A stretch of DNA of 64,000 nucleotides from Seiridium cupressi (Eukaryota; Ascomycota; Sordariomycetes; Amphisphaeriales; Sporocadaceae): contig JARVKI010000007.1 of NCBI GenBank assembly GCA_036674765.1, positions 124,001-188,000 on the forward strand, written 5' to 3'. The notes beneath the pieces are model-generated. The model saw nothing but the letters and a program-made list of their open reading frames with translations, searched no databases and was not told where the DNA came from. Position 1 is the stretch's first letter. Every line of letters starts with the position of its first letter. Shown here one piece after another: positions 11,824-24,013 of this stretch. Position numbers and translations under genes: made by a program.

Positions 11824-14800
11824 TCAAACATCATCCATGCTTTCATCAAATCCGAGAACACTACCAGTAGGGCCAACAAAGCCATCAAGTGCTCCACCAT
11901 CCCCTAACTCGAGATTACTGATCTTTTGAATGGCAAGCTCCAGCTTCTCCTTTTCTTTCTTGAACTGCTCGCGCTTGTTCGCTGTTTCATTGTCCTCCTC
12001 CATGAGGCGATTGAACGTGTCATCATCTGTGTATGTAGTTAGTATGTTGCGTAACAGTGTTAAGAGGTTAAACATACTGGCTCGATCCAGGCCTAACTTC
12101 TTTTCGAGGAAAGTATGCAGATTGTCAGAGGCCACATCGCGGAAAAGCTTCGATTTGACACTTAGCGTCACGCTCTCCACTAATCGCATCGCCGCCAATA
12201 TGTAATATCCACGAACAATTGCGGCCACTCCAATCTCATTAGCGAATTCATCGGTGCCGAGCTTCGGTAAGTTCTTAACAATCTTTTCCCGTTCTTCGAC
12301 TATATGTTCTGGCGCCATTTGCTCTGTTGGCCGAGTCCTGTACTCCGTACTGAACACGCCAATGGTACGAAGACGCTCGATGGCCCGCGCACGTCTCAGA
12401 ATCTCCAATTCTTCCTCTCGATACCTTTTAAAAGCATCCTCATTAGTTGTGTACATCTCATAGGTTTCGGCTTGGAAGAGATCGAAGATGGCTGCTGTCT
12501 GAAGTCCATCCATTCTCATGATGTACTCTTCGAGGTACATCCTGGACTCATTGAAAATGAGACGTTTTGAGAGGACTGCCATGCTCTTGTTCAGAGCGCT
12601 GTTGAGCATTGACTTGAAGAGCTTCATAGTAAGCTCGGTATAAAGCTTCAGTGGTTGTTCCCACTTATTGATGGCTCTGTTGATCAGGACATCGTACACA
12701 TCAGACGGTACAATATCCGCGGGCATGCCGGCCCGACGACGACTTGCGAGCACGCCCTGGATATTTTGAATGTCCAGACCCCGTCGACCAAGCTGGTGAA
12801 ACTCCTGAAAAGGAGAGAGTGGATCTGGCATTGGGCTTCCCCGGACACTGTTGGGTGTGGGTCTTGCGAACATGTCTTCATGCTTGATTGTTACTGGCGT
12901 GGTGACCGAAGGTTCCGGGCGCGGTCGTTTCGGCGTGCCTCTGATGGTAGAATCACTCGCCCGTGGTCTTTTTCTTGAAGGTGTGTCAGCTGCCACAGAC
13001 TCAGAATCGGATAGAATCTCCAAAGCTCCAGAAGGGTCGACTCTATACGTGGGCCGTTCCTGGGTCCTAACCGTGCATGTAGGCTTAATGGCAAGAATAC
13101 ATGCTTGGAACTGTTTGTTGAGTTTGTCCCATTGGGATTGAAAGTCTGTGTAGACGATAGCTTCCTTCACCGCTTCTTTAAACTGCTTCAGACTTTGCTT
13201 GACTTCGTATTCCACATTTCGCGGAAGTTCTGGAAGTTCTCTGAGCTGTGCTTCAATATCGCGCTTGGCCTCTTTGACCTTTTGTTCAATTTGGGGTAGG
13301 CTTCTAGAAAATGCCTCCCCAAGCCGCTTCGACAAGAAGTCCTTTAGTCCTTCAACGCCACAGCGGCTTTCGAATGGTTTGAATTCGCGCGGCCACCGCT
13401 CATCGTTACCAGTGAAGAATGACTCCTCCCATTGAGCAGCTCTTTCGAGAGACTCGTTATTGTCCAAAGTAGGCCTTGACGTGATAAAATACCCATGACC
13501 GACGCGGTGTTTCTCTCCGCGCAGTATCGCAATCCATGAAGCCGTATCTTCCATACGCAACATGTCAGCTTTTGTCATGACACCACTAGTAATTTGGTTC
13601 ATTAGCATGTGCTGTCCACGTTTAGATTGTGTGATGACTTACATCGTTCTTACTTGTGCTCTTGCCTCTCGAATAAGGCTCAAGGAGATTGACGTCTCTG
13701 GATCATTGTTCATTGGTAAAGCCCATAGAATAATGGCCGAGTCTTTCCGAATGTAGTGTCTAGCCAGGTTTTTGACAACATCGACGAGGTAGTCATCCTC
13801 TTCCTGAGCTGGAGTGGAAAATACCCCGGGTAAGTCGTAGAAGCTGAGGTCAGGATAGCTGGGTCCCTTCATTTCCAAAGATACAATGTTTGGGGAGAAC
13901 TGGGCGCGGGTATTTGCTGCAGCGCTCTGCAGCGAGTGCTCTCTGGCGTAAGCGCCTTCACCTGGAACATAAAGCTGAGTTGGACTATCATAGTTCAGGA
14001 TTGCAATCTGCGCCCATCTCAGCACATCTTCTATTTGATGCCGATCCTCGAAGTCCAGTGATTTGAAGTTCTTCACCACCCGGTGCTGCGGAACCCACGG
14101 AGGAAAAGGGTTCGCCCGGGTTACGTCTCTCTTGTTTATACGACCGCTTGGACTCGGCCTGAAGTCATAGTCTTGTTGCAACGAAACTGTGCAGGACCAA
14201 CGGTCGTGGCGGCTAAGCCGGATATGAATGGGGCATCGTGTGCAGACTCCGCCGCTCCGTGGCAGATCGAGTTCTGCGAGACCAGACATTAGGCTGGATT
14301 TGCCAGCTGATTGGTCGCCAACCATAACCAACTCCGGAAGCTGTGCGACATGCTGAATACCAAGTTGCTGCAACTCAGCCAACGTGTCATTGCAATCCTT
14401 CAACTTTGACGCGATGTCCGTGAATGACTGATGAGTGAAGCTCTGTTGCATGAGATTGTCCCCAGTCTGGGACGAAGGGGTACTTCGACGACGTGAACCA
14501 CTCTGCGGCGCTTGATGCCGACTTCTGAGCTCCATAAGCTGTGGAGTGTCGTGAGTCGTCTCAGATTCGATGTCGTCGCCTCTGAATTGGTTGTGCGGAT
14601 GAACAGCTCTGGTATCAACGCTAGCTGTGAGAATGTCAGGCGAGAGCTCGGCTTGGAGATGAGACGAAAATTCAACGTACGAGCGTGCGAACGTATGAAA
14701 GACTGATTTCCGTGCACAGATTGAATAGTTGGAGGAGCCATTCGACTATTAATACCAACGGAAGGTGACCGACTCTTGGAGTGAGAGGAAGAAGAAACCT

Positions 14801-14846
14801 CGCTCTCCTCTCGAGGCTCAGCCTTGATTCGTGTGCGGGCAGGCAT
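11824..14846 (-). CDS. dynamin-like large GTPase with nuclear-type insert
   Basis: Four exons: 14846..14681, 14624..13643, 13585..12078 and 12026..11824, about 952 residues. GTPase motifs: G1 G-D-Q-S-A-G-K-S-S (158-166), G3 D-L-P-G (319-322), and G4 T-K-A-D (387-390), restored across the second intron. The middle/stalk region follows, and a GED-like helical segment ends the protein; there is no PH domain or membrane anchor. A basic, disordered insert of about 100 residues contains R-K-R-P-R and P-K-R-P-R-P (about 587-607), a likely nuclear signal. I-K-A-E near the N-terminus and I-K-H-E in the insert fit the SUMO consensus. The third intron (12027..12077) is 51 nt and stop-free, so a predictor may retain it; its ACTAAC branch site supports removal. 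The start was chosen because exon 2 is open well upstream of its own ATG and joins exon 1 in frame. It differs from Dnm1/Vps1; role unknown. Confidence 0.85.
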
Positions 14847-15947
14847 CCTGACCGACTTGGTTTCTGCAATGCACGTTAGCATATGAAAACTAGATTGCGA
14901 CATGTGATAAAAGCAAACGTGAGAACCTGACCTTGGAAAGGGAGGAAAACGAACAACTAGAATATTGTTGTCAGCGGACAGTTGCGCAGAAGATCCGGGC
15001 CTGCGAAGGATCTGCGCCTTTACTCAATCGTGGTTGATGGATGCAAACACAAGGATTTGTAGTCAAGAGGTCGACAGCAATGGATGGACCATCAAATAAG
15101 TCGACGAGCAGACGATGAAGAAGGTGAAGCTGAAGCTTGGTTGAGCCTGTTCCTGGCGCTCAAGAGATCTCAAGGACTGGTACAAATTGTTAGGTGTGGC
15201 TCCAGCAGTGGCGGGGCATATTAACACACTCGATCTAAGATTGAGCGTGCGTTGCGCCCCTAAGAGTTGCCCAGGCAGTAAATCTGGTGGCTGGCGTTTA
15301 AGGAGGAGTGGGGCAGCGCCGCGTCAAACAACTGGCAACAATTCACACCCTGCCATACAATAGACGTGGGGAGCAGTGAATGCCGTGCTCTGGCTGCACT
15401 CGAGCCAATTGAACAAGTGCAGGTGCCCCTGGACAATTGGACAATCTATTGATCCCAGCAAATTCCAGCACTCTTGCTGGTCTCAAAAAAGGACCATGTC
15501 ATCACTGGCCTCCATTGTTTGACCACGCTTGAAACAGATCGAGGCGCGACGGTCTGCCAATTATTGCACCCCTACATGTACTTTGTACTGACCAGTGCTG
15601 GGTATGTGGATGCGTGTGGGAACATTGAATGAGGCACACCAACAGACTATTGCAACAAGACAAAGAACTTCATTTCGAGACCAATCCCTCTCAGGGAAAT
15701 CTAGCATAAACCTGTCGGAATTCTTAGGCAAGAGCACCCGCGGCCCGGATTTCTGCAAGTATAAACAGGAGAGGCAGTCAAACTGATAAAACAATGGGCT
15801 CTGCTGGGACTATATTCCTTTAATTCAAAATACACAGAAGCATGCAAATTGAACATTCGTGTATGAGCAAAGTTATCCATCCAAATTCCGAGAGGCATGA
15901 TTTACAATGCACTGTCCATCATTCGACTAAGATGTTGTTAGCTAAGC
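14847..15947. other. intergenic, dynamin-like gene promoter side
   Basis: About 1.1 kb between the dynamin-like start codon and the phosphatase stop codon, both on the minus strand. No motif-bearing open frame and no RNA gene seen. Confidence 0.5.
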
Positions 15948-16969
15948 TCACTCGTGCAACGATATATCCGCCATTTCATACGCACCATTCCTCCCCAAGA
16001 TCGGGCCGTCTTCTTCGTCCCGGACCCTGTGCCAACCTCTCTCATCTCTCTCTTCCATTTCCGTCCCTGGCGGAGGATAAGGCGTGTCGCAATCCCTGCT
16101 TGTCACCCGAGGCCAGTACCTACGATAGCTCCAGAATCCTACCACCATCCCCAGAAGAGACCCAGTACACACATCGTACACATCATGTCTGTAATCCTGA
16201 CATCGGCTGATAGCAATCATGGCTGCGCCTACCAGCGGCGCCAAACTGATCAATGCTCTTCCAAGATCTTTCTTGTCCCTGAATATCCTGAGCTGCCCGG
16301 CGAGGAAGAGCGCTGTGTAGCCCAGCCCCGCGAAACTGAAGCTTGAATGTCCTGATGGGAATGACCGCCAGCCGTCATGCAGGGTGTGGTGTTCCGTTTC
16401 TGTGCACACATCGATAGTGACGAGAACATCCCTTGGCGTGCCCTCCGCAGGCTTGCATCGGGATATCAGATCCGGCCGTGGCCTGCCAACGGTGTTTTTC
16501 ACAATATCTGTCAGAAAACTCGTCAAGATCACGGCGATCGCTAGTCCCAGGACTGTAGAGTGATGCTTGTGGAAGGAGGCTCGGGTGATGCCGTTGATGA
16601 ATAGTATGAGTCCCAACGGTATGAATAGGGCGTAAACAAAGTTCATCGAGACCGGTACTCGCTCGTGTTCGGCGTGCGGGAAGGCGATCCGCAGGTCGTT
16701 GATGAAAAACATGCGGTGGAATGGCTCGACGAGGAACTGGATCAAGATGTAGGCTGTGAGCAGACCAGCAAAGCCCACGTAGTCGGGAGCGTAAGAGTGC
16801 TAAGTCTTGTCAGTTGTGCTCGTGTGTACGGCATCTTCAGACCCAGGAGATCCATCATGCAGATACGTTCACGAGATTCGGAGAGGTAACGTACAGTCCA
16901 GAATCTAGCCACCGATCCTAGGAAGCCTCCACCATCACGACTGCTACTGTCGCCATTCCTCGGAGCCAT
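15948..16969 (-). CDS. PAP2-family lipid phosphate phosphatase (Dpp1/Lpp1-like)
   Basis: Two exons, 16969..16895 and 16799..15948, give 308 residues. The intron begins GTACGT, contains CTGAC and ends TTAG, joining W-T to H-S-Y-A-P-D-Y-V-G-F. All three catalytic blocks of the PAP2 superfamily are present: K-N-T-V-G-R-P-R-P, F-P-S-G-H-S, and S-R-C-Q-D-Y-R-H-D-V-Y-D. The two His residues act as nucleophile and acid. Six hydrophobic segments are expected, with the active site facing the lumen or outside. The likely reaction is dephosphorylation of diacylglycerol pyrophosphate, phosphatidate or related lipids. The C-terminal 50 residues are hydrophilic and probably cytosolic. A housekeeping lipid role is inference; family assignment is firm. 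Confidence 0.93.
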
Positions 16970-17464
16970 GATTGAAAGTCACCGGCGACGGATACTCTTG
17001 AAAACACTCCACAGCATGGTAGAAGACGTTCGGCGGGATGTATCGAGGCAAGCGTAATTGAGCTCCAAGTAGGTCGCGTGTCCAACTAGCGCTAAGATCG
17101 GCGACCCTTGCCATTCGCCGCGATTTCTCGGTGAGGCTCGGTGAAGCAGTGGGTAACGGCCCACTCCCATACCTTGCCTGCAGTTACAGTACATACATGG
17201 TATCAATTTGATTTGACCAGGACCTTCGGTCCAACAGTCTCTCCTTCAATTGGCAAAACTCATGATTATATGTGCATGTCTAAAGGCGGAAAGCAATGGA
17301 TTTCTTGGTGAGTCTCGAAACGGTGCTCGAATTTTTGAACCATGTCCAGCATGTCAATGGCTTTTAAGTGATTGGCGTACATAATCCCATTCACAATCGT
17401 CGAAACATCCCTCCCATCTACATACATGGACATTAGATTAAAGTCCGTCCCCACGAACTCTAAG
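16970..17464. other. intergenic, phosphatase promoter and HET-gene 3' flank
   Basis: No supported gene. A 62-codon minus-strand frame at 17266..17454 lies directly after the HET stop codon but has no motif or splice link, so I treat it as non-coding. Confidence 0.45.
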
Positions 17465-19379
17465 TCATACTATGACTATCTCTTCATCTTTAAACCCCGC
17501 CGCCAAATCCTCATGCCGAGAAATCGCTTCACCATTCATTAAGCCGTCTACGTAGCAAGGACCGACTAAGCGGTAATAAGACCAGAAAGGGCGTAGCACG
17601 ACCGGAAGACGACAGCCATAGAGTATGGCTATCCAGTCCCCGTTCACCATGTTGCTTGGACCCTTTCCAATATAGTCCTCCACTGTTGAAAACATGCAAG
17701 ACGGTGTACCGTCTATTGTCTCCTCACTCCGGATCAAGTACTCTTCCCGATACCAATGGAGCGCCTCCGGGTCATCTAATGTCAACTTATCGAACTGGTG
17801 CCGTAATGAGTTTCCTGTCATTTCGAACGATTCTAGGAACTCGACTGCTTTTCTGTATGTTGCTGCAGTCCCATGACCACTGCGAATTGTGAGATAGTCT
17901 TGAGCAAATCCAAGGATGAGCCTGGTAAAACGCTCATGTGCTCTTTGACGCATCAGCTCCGTAGGTCCGTTGTGCAGTGTAGGGTCATCAAAGATCGATA
18001 TGCGGAATAGTTTCTGAAACCGATGCCCTCTTGAAAAATGAGGGGCCATAGGTGGAGGTTCGAATGTGGCCAAAACATTCGCTCGGCATTCTTCGCCCTT
18101 TTCGAGGGGAAGGACTTTACTCACTTCATCGATGAGTAAGCCTCGGAGGGAACGTTTCCTCGATAATTTATCCCCATGAGAAGGAAACTTGGCGACTGCG
18201 TTGTTCTCTTGTAAGGAGGCATTGAAGTGTTTCAAATAGTTCGCCGCGACGTATCTGATATCCACCCCGTGAAGCCCACGGAAATCAGGAACCCACGACG
18301 GTAGCCCAATATCAGGTCCATTTAGGGAGTTCCATAAGCCTGCCGTCAGAAGAAGAGACATGTTTCCATCTTTAACGATATGATTGCGAGTAAATTCCGC
18401 ATACACTTCGCAGGTTGTGCGGGAATAATCAGGAGTCAAACCCATGACCGACCCGCAGAGTCCAATGAGAGCGTAAAGCTTGTCCCGAGGATCGGTCGAC
18501 TTGAGTCGTCGTGTTGGCTCTAATACATTGCTTATGCTCCACGCCTCCGCCCTGGTCATGCAGCACTGCGCGATCCCGAAGAATGCTCTGCGAAGCTCCC
18601 AGACCCATCCTTCTCTGATTTGACTAGAAAGCCACAATCTTTGAACTGCTGATACTCTGTCCAGAGCCTTGAAGTGTGCCCAAGGAGCCTTCAAGTGACC
18701 GCAATGAACTACAGCATTTCTTGCCAATAATATTTCTTGTAGGATCCACATGCGTTGCCAGTATGAGCGACGAAGCAGCTTTGTCAAGGCCACGCCGCCC
18801 ACTGGATCATTAAGAACTGTGTTGACCAATTCAGAGTCAGCCTGATGGATATCATGCAAGGGTAACCTTGCCGTGAGCTTCATTGCCGCATCACTATGTT
18901 CTGCGGACTCTCCCAGCCACATGCGTACATTCTGTGCTTTGGAAAAGATCGTGCCCATTTGCAAGACTTGATTGTTTCGCTCCACAACATTATCTTGATC
19001 AATGCAAACACCATCAATCCAAAGGGTTCGTTCGGAACTTTCTTGTCTCATGTACTTTAAGGCCATACCCAGGCTTTTGGTTACCGAACAGGAGAATCCA
19101 TTCGCGGTGATTTTGCATCGATTATTAGAGTCTTCCCATCGGTATGAAATAGCATCGTAGGTCCATTGGTCCGAGTTGAGGTCACAATTGATCAACTGGA
19201 GGACGAATGGGGCGATCGTATCGCGGGCTGGGGCCAGTTTTAAGAGGCGGAACTCGTTCTGACCAAGTGTCAGATCTTCATATACTGCATACGAGTCAGC
19301 CGGCAAGTTGACCCATCCCCCATTGCGCTATGGCTCTGATCTTACATTTGTGATTATTGGATTCCATCATGTTTGGCAT
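17465..19379 (-). CDS. HET-domain protein (heterokaryon incompatibility type)
   Basis: Two exons, 19379..19346 and 19284..17465, about 617 residues. The long second exon has no ATG near its start. A short upstream exon (MPNMMESNNHK) joins through a GTAAGA...GCAG intron with a GGCTGAC branch site, giving K-L-Y-E-D-L-T-L-G. A second in-frame ATG lies three codons later (19370). HET-domain blocks are clear: Y-D-A-I-S-Y-R-W-E-D (usually A-L-S-Y-x-W-G), L-W-I-D-G-V-C-I-D-Q-D-N, and S-Y-W-Q-R-M-W-I-L-Q-E. In known cases HET domains trigger cell death after non-self recognition; most fungal HET genes have no tested role. The C-terminal 400 residues show no repeat or NLR-like partner domain that I recognise. 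Confidence 0.9.
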
Positions 19380-20270
19380 GGTACCCTTCGGCCAGCGCAT
19401 ATGAAATATTTAAATACTCCGTGTATGGCGCCTATTGCATATTAGTGGCCCTGGTAAGGTAGCGGTGCAAAAATGAAGCATCCGAGTAGTGAGAGCTCTG
19501 CGAGTGATCACTGCAAGCATAGCCAACTAGTATAGTTCTCTTTGTAATGATATGTCCAGGTCTTTCGTAACTTGCACATCGGTCTACTGGATGTTGGTAA
19601 TAAAGACATCGGCAGGTGCTGTATAGCTCGACCAATTGATAACACATAGTGGCCCGCAATTGTGTCCAACAGGGGCGCGAATGCCTTCGCTTGGTGTAAA
19701 TTTTGGTTTGATCAGGCTCTGTCTCAAAGGGAAGATTGGGGCTTCAAAAGATTAAAGAAAATATTTCCCCACGGAAACCAGAATGAGCGAACATTGAAGA
19801 GCAGGGAAGAAGAGCAACAAACATTCAATAGATGTCCTGTCTGATTCAAATCGAATTGGTGTGAGGCAGTGTCTGCGGGGAAAAGGGTTACTCGCTCTGG
19901 GGGGGCAATATACTGAGCTTCGCAGGCCTCCCACGGCAAATATCCTCGTAAGGCTTCTCAGGGACGCCTTGTGCTCAGTAAATCAGGCAGGACCCTAACA
20001 AGGTATGGCTCGTGCCCCACGTCAATAATGTAGCGATTGGGCCATGGCACTCCCGCCCAACTTGGATTTAATCAGGCATGGCACGCGTATTGGACAAATT
20101 GGACTGGACCTTAGAAGTATAGGCAGAACCAAAATTGTGGTTTTAGTTTGGCAGAGCCTTTTGGCGAAATGCTGATCCACTGTCCACCCAGTTCCTCAAC
20201 ACTCCAAGGAAATGAGTGGTGCAACCAGGTGTTAACTAGGTTTGAATATTTCGGGAGCTTCGAACGTTAA
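19380..20270. other. intergenic, HET-gene promoter side
   Basis: About 0.9 kb with no supported gene, between the HET start codon and the 3' end of the thioredoxin-like gene. Nothing notable seen. Confidence 0.5.
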
Positions 20271-20717
20271 CTAGAACTGTACGAGCGCTTTAAGATTGCC
20301 TTCGTTCAATATCTCATTCTCGACGACTTGTTTCTGGGATATGCCATCCTCGGTGCGCGTGTATTTCACCATCGTTGGAATGGCCTCGAGTTCCCAGTCA
20401 GTTCGGAAAGGACTGTCCGCCTTTTTCCACCTACAAAGGAGTCAGTGAGGCAATTCCAAACATATCAAATCCCTTTCAAGCACATACTCTGGCCGCTGGC
20501 CAACGCTTACGACAAGAATTTCCTCGGATCGCTTTTCGAAGTATTTCTGCACTACTGGGATGGCAGCACGCACATCGGGGCACCATGGCTTGCCAGTTGA
20601 AGCGTCGTTGTCGCAGATGAAAAAGACATATGCTGAATCGCCTGCTTTTTCAAGGCGGTCCGTCAGGCCCTGCCAGGAAGCGGGCAGAGACGATGCGGAG
20701 GTGTTAGTAAGACCCAT
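20271..20717 (-). CDS. small thioredoxin-like protein (DUF953/TXNDC17 family)
   Basis: Two exons, 20717..20488 and 20430..20271, give 129 residues. The intron starts GTATGT and ends TTTGTAG; splicing yields V-G-Q-R-P-E-W-K. The redox motif is T-G-K-P-W-C-P-D-V. In TXNDC17 it is W-C-P-D-C, so the resolving Cys is Val here, which I recall as common in fungal members. Other expected features are the A-Y-V-F-F-I-C strand before it and the cis-Pro strand A-I-P-T-M-V-K-Y in exon 2. No signal peptide: cytosolic. A monothiol reductase or chaperone-type role is plausible but not shown. Easily missed because the intron splits it into two pieces each under 100 codons. Confidence 0.82.
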
Positions 20718-21340
20718 GATGAAGTGCCAGATATTCCTTATCAGCTTCAAAGAAAGTCTTCGGGAGAAACGCGTGCTTGCGGGTGGAAGACGCTGTGGAT
20801 TTGTATTGTGTCTTCATAGCATCACGCAATTCTCGCAGGAAATGACCTTGGTTTCCACTCATTTGAACCCTGGCGCTTGCCAACGGCCCGATCTAATCTG
20901 TGGCGGCCGGCAAGTCTATTACCGAGATCAAGCCTAATGCGTGGGTGTTCTTGCATTGGGTAACCGGACCATATATTGTACGGAGGGTGCTGGAACTAGG
21001 AATACCGAATTTCTGGAGCCGCTGCCCGGGGTTGCGTCAGCGTGCAGCTGTGAATGTTGCAATTTTCTTGCATTTCTTCATTGCGATTGGAAAGAGCTTA
21101 CAATAAGGAAGAAGATGAAGGGAGCTTATACAAGGTAGCTACATATGACGAGCTCTTACATGGCATCTGCGAAGTGGTCGGATAGCACTCTCTTCCTCCA
21201 TTTTGCCATCAAGGAAGGGAAGGTGTGATTACCTAAAAAATGACAGGAACTCACTGTATCATCAAAGCGCAGCAAACACAATCCATGATCGTGTGAAGCT
21301 CGACTACTCCCATCATTCATATACTTGTATCTTTATAGTT
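20718..21340. other. divergent intergenic region
   Basis: Shared upstream region between the minus-strand thioredoxin-like gene and the plus-strand interrupted frame. No further gene supported. Confidence 0.5.
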
Positions 21341-23182
21341 ATGCCTCATCGCCAAGGTGCGGCGGGCTACCACCCGACCATAGAGAGTGAGTACCCGTCG
21401 GACTATGCCAAAAAGAATGGGATCGAAATTCCACATAGTCCTTCGCCGACCCCTGAGAAGATGGAAAGTAGCGCCATCAAGAAAATCAGGCCCAAAGACG
21501 AAAACTTCCTCACACGCTTTGTTTTACACCGACGCTCGCGCAAGCTAAAGGCCAAGTCGGAAAGAAATGAAGTCGACTATCGCGAGCGCTGGCCAACAGT
21601 CACAACTCTAGTCACCCAACCCTCGGACTCGCGCTTCTTCCATGACATCGATAAGGACGACCTGGAAAAATCGCGTTCTGCCAAGGCTAAAGCTCTAGAG
21701 GCTGTATCAACACCGCTGGAATGGCTCGCCGATAGGCTAGGAAGCATTTCCGAACAATTAGGTCATCAAGTTGAGGTTGCTGATGCAAAAGCCCAGAAGA
21801 AACCCAATATGCCCTCCAGTCGAAAAGGACCCATGAAGCCAGGAGGAAGTACTCATCCGTACGATACCGGTGTTGAGGTGGGCATGCATGGAGAGGGTGA
21901 CGGAGACAAGAATTTAAACTTGACCTTACAATCACCTGCTTCTCCGCCGAATCATGCTGCAGGTACTCGCGCAACAAAAGCAGGGACTCATCGGAGGCCT
22001 TCACAAGGTTCTGCTAGACATGGCTTTCGCCGCCGCAGTGACAGGTCTGCAGCATCAAAACACTCGCGTAACACTACAAGCCCGGGTTTCGAAGTTGCTG
22101 ATACTGATGTTGGTGCCTGTGCGCCAAGCCTCGTACATCCAGGACATATTCGATTTCCCCCCTATTTCGACACCACACTGACGAAGGGCCAAAGGAGGTG
22201 GTAGCGCCGCCTCTCTGATTCGTCCGCAAGAACTGGACCGCCCGAAACATCTTCCGAACAAGACCCACATCACATAGCATTCGACCCTGATGCGGATGAT
22301 GAAGACGTACCGGATATGCCAAAGCCTCGCAGCAAATGGAAGCCAATTGCAGGGCGTCGTGCCAGCGCGTATCCTGAAAAGGAACGAGAGCAGGACTCCC
22401 CTCATCACCGTGCTAGTGGTACAGCCCAGGAGTCATTGTACCCACCCGTCCAAACAAATCAGCTACCCAAAAGTCCTGCTGATTGGGAAAACCGTCCAGT
22501 CATGGGTGCTAGACAATCAAGTGCCAACAAAGGCAGTAGATCAATGTCCAGTGGATGTGCTCCCAGTCCGGCGTCAGAGAAGTAGAGCATCCCGACCCGG
22601 CCACGGCTGCCCCAGCCACCTTCATCCACCCGCAGCGAGCGTCCGGTAGCAGCTGGTTTGGCATTGCCGCCACAAACTCGTAGACCCCTCTCGAGTGGCT
22701 ATCGAGAAAGCGAAATAGCAAGGGACTCGTCTCGCTCTCAACCAGGCCCTACAGTAATTCACGACTTCATACCCGAAAGCAGCGTTCCCGTCAATCGCCG
22801 GCCGACACCCAAAGCTGGATTTCTTGGAAATTGGCTTGGCCTGCTGAACCCGAGGGCACCGCCGAGCAGAGCTATAAGCCCTACCGAAGATAACGACGAC
22901 TTTCAGAGGCCAATCCCGCCATCAGGGCTTCTGTTGGCTGCATGTCAGACTCGGCGAAGCAATGATACGGCGGTCTCACGAGGGACGGGTTCGTCACAGA
23001 ATTATGCCTCTCATAGGGAAACACCGCCCGAGCAGAAGAAGCAAGGTTGGTTTGGCCTCAAACGTAAGCCATCTACGCCAATGGGGAGTGTCAAAGATAA
23101 TGCGCCGCGCTCTCGTGGAAGTAGCTCCAGATTGTCGAGACCGGAGTCTCGTGATCAGGGAAAGAAAGGAAAAAAAAGTTAA
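21341..23182 (+). pseudogene. disordered basic Ser/Pro-rich protein, frame interrupted by two TAG codons
   Basis: From ATG 21341 (MPHRQGAAGYHPTIESEYPS) one reading frame runs 613 codons to 23182, broken only by TAG at 22202..22204 and 22583..22585. All three segments are in the same frame and share composition: basic, Ser/Pro/Arg-rich, low complexity (for example P-K-P-R-S-K-W-K-P and Q-G-W-F-G-L-K-R-K-P). That argues for one former or split coding region. Single C-to-T changes (CAG to TAG) would explain both stops and fit RIP-type mutation. I found no canonical GT-AG intron that removes either stop and keeps the frame; a weak GTGCGC donor near the first stop cannot be excluded. Alternatives are indels, sequencing error or readthrough. 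No domain recognised; function unknown. Confidence 0.5.
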
Positions 23183-24013
23183 CAGGGAGTCGGAAGGGGA
23201 GTCGTACGGGTTAGCATGGTTTCACGGGCAAGACCGGAGAGAGGCTTAGGTCAGGGTCGGTGAAGCGCTTCGAGTATAAATGCGTATCGAGTACTGTATC
23301 GAATACATACATAAAACGCAGTAAGACGACTTGCATTGAATAGAAGGTTACAAGACAGGAAGATGGGATCGACATTCCTGGTTGCTAGACACAGTGATTG
23401 CCAACGTTCTGTGTCACCGCTCTACGTTATTCCCGTGCATATGGCGGGTACTGCTAAGCAGCAAAAACGCTCAACAGAATGAGGGCACGCAGATCGTGCG
23501 GGTGTCAAGCGGCAATGTTCCGCGACGGATAGGTACAAACTCTCAAAAGCACGGAGCCGAGGCCGGCTACCAGACCCTTGAAGACAGCTCGAGGTGCGGG
23601 CATAGGAGCGGACTGGTTCAGGACCCAGTACAGTGAGGCGCATAGGCGGGTCGACGCATGCGACGGTAACCTGAAATCGATTATCAATCCACAGCATGCA
23701 TGAAACAGTGGGCTCGATACGCTTCTATCGTTTGGCGCCATGTCGATTTTCATGCGTGAAATAATTGCGGCACGCCAAATCGCAACGGATTGCGTAGAAG
23801 CAACAGCATTTCCAATGCCTTCTTAGGACGCTCCCCACCGTGGTGAAGCAGTGTAGTGCCTCCGGAACTACAATGATGTAAATATTGCCCTGCCCCTCGT
23901 CCGCCCTAGCAGACTTGTGGCTTCTGCATCTGGTTTATATTCCTCCTTCCGTCGAATCCACTGTCTCGCCCATAAAACCCATCCAAGAACACTTGACTGA
24001 ATACACACACAAT
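23183..24013. other. intergenic, dienelactone hydrolase promoter side
   Basis: About 0.8 kb with no supported gene. The last 100 bp before 24014 are pyrimidine-rich with CACACACA, a common fungal promoter/leader appearance. Confidence 0.5.

Noticed and set aside
17266..17454. 62-codon minus-strand frame directly after the HET stop
   Set aside because: No motif, no splice site linking it to the HET gene, and the HET protein ends naturally.
22096..22290. Possible intron hiding the first TAG of the interrupted frame
   Set aside because: Candidate donors are weak (GTGCGC) or give a 33-nt intron, and stronger ones (GTACAT) shift into an unnatural frame.
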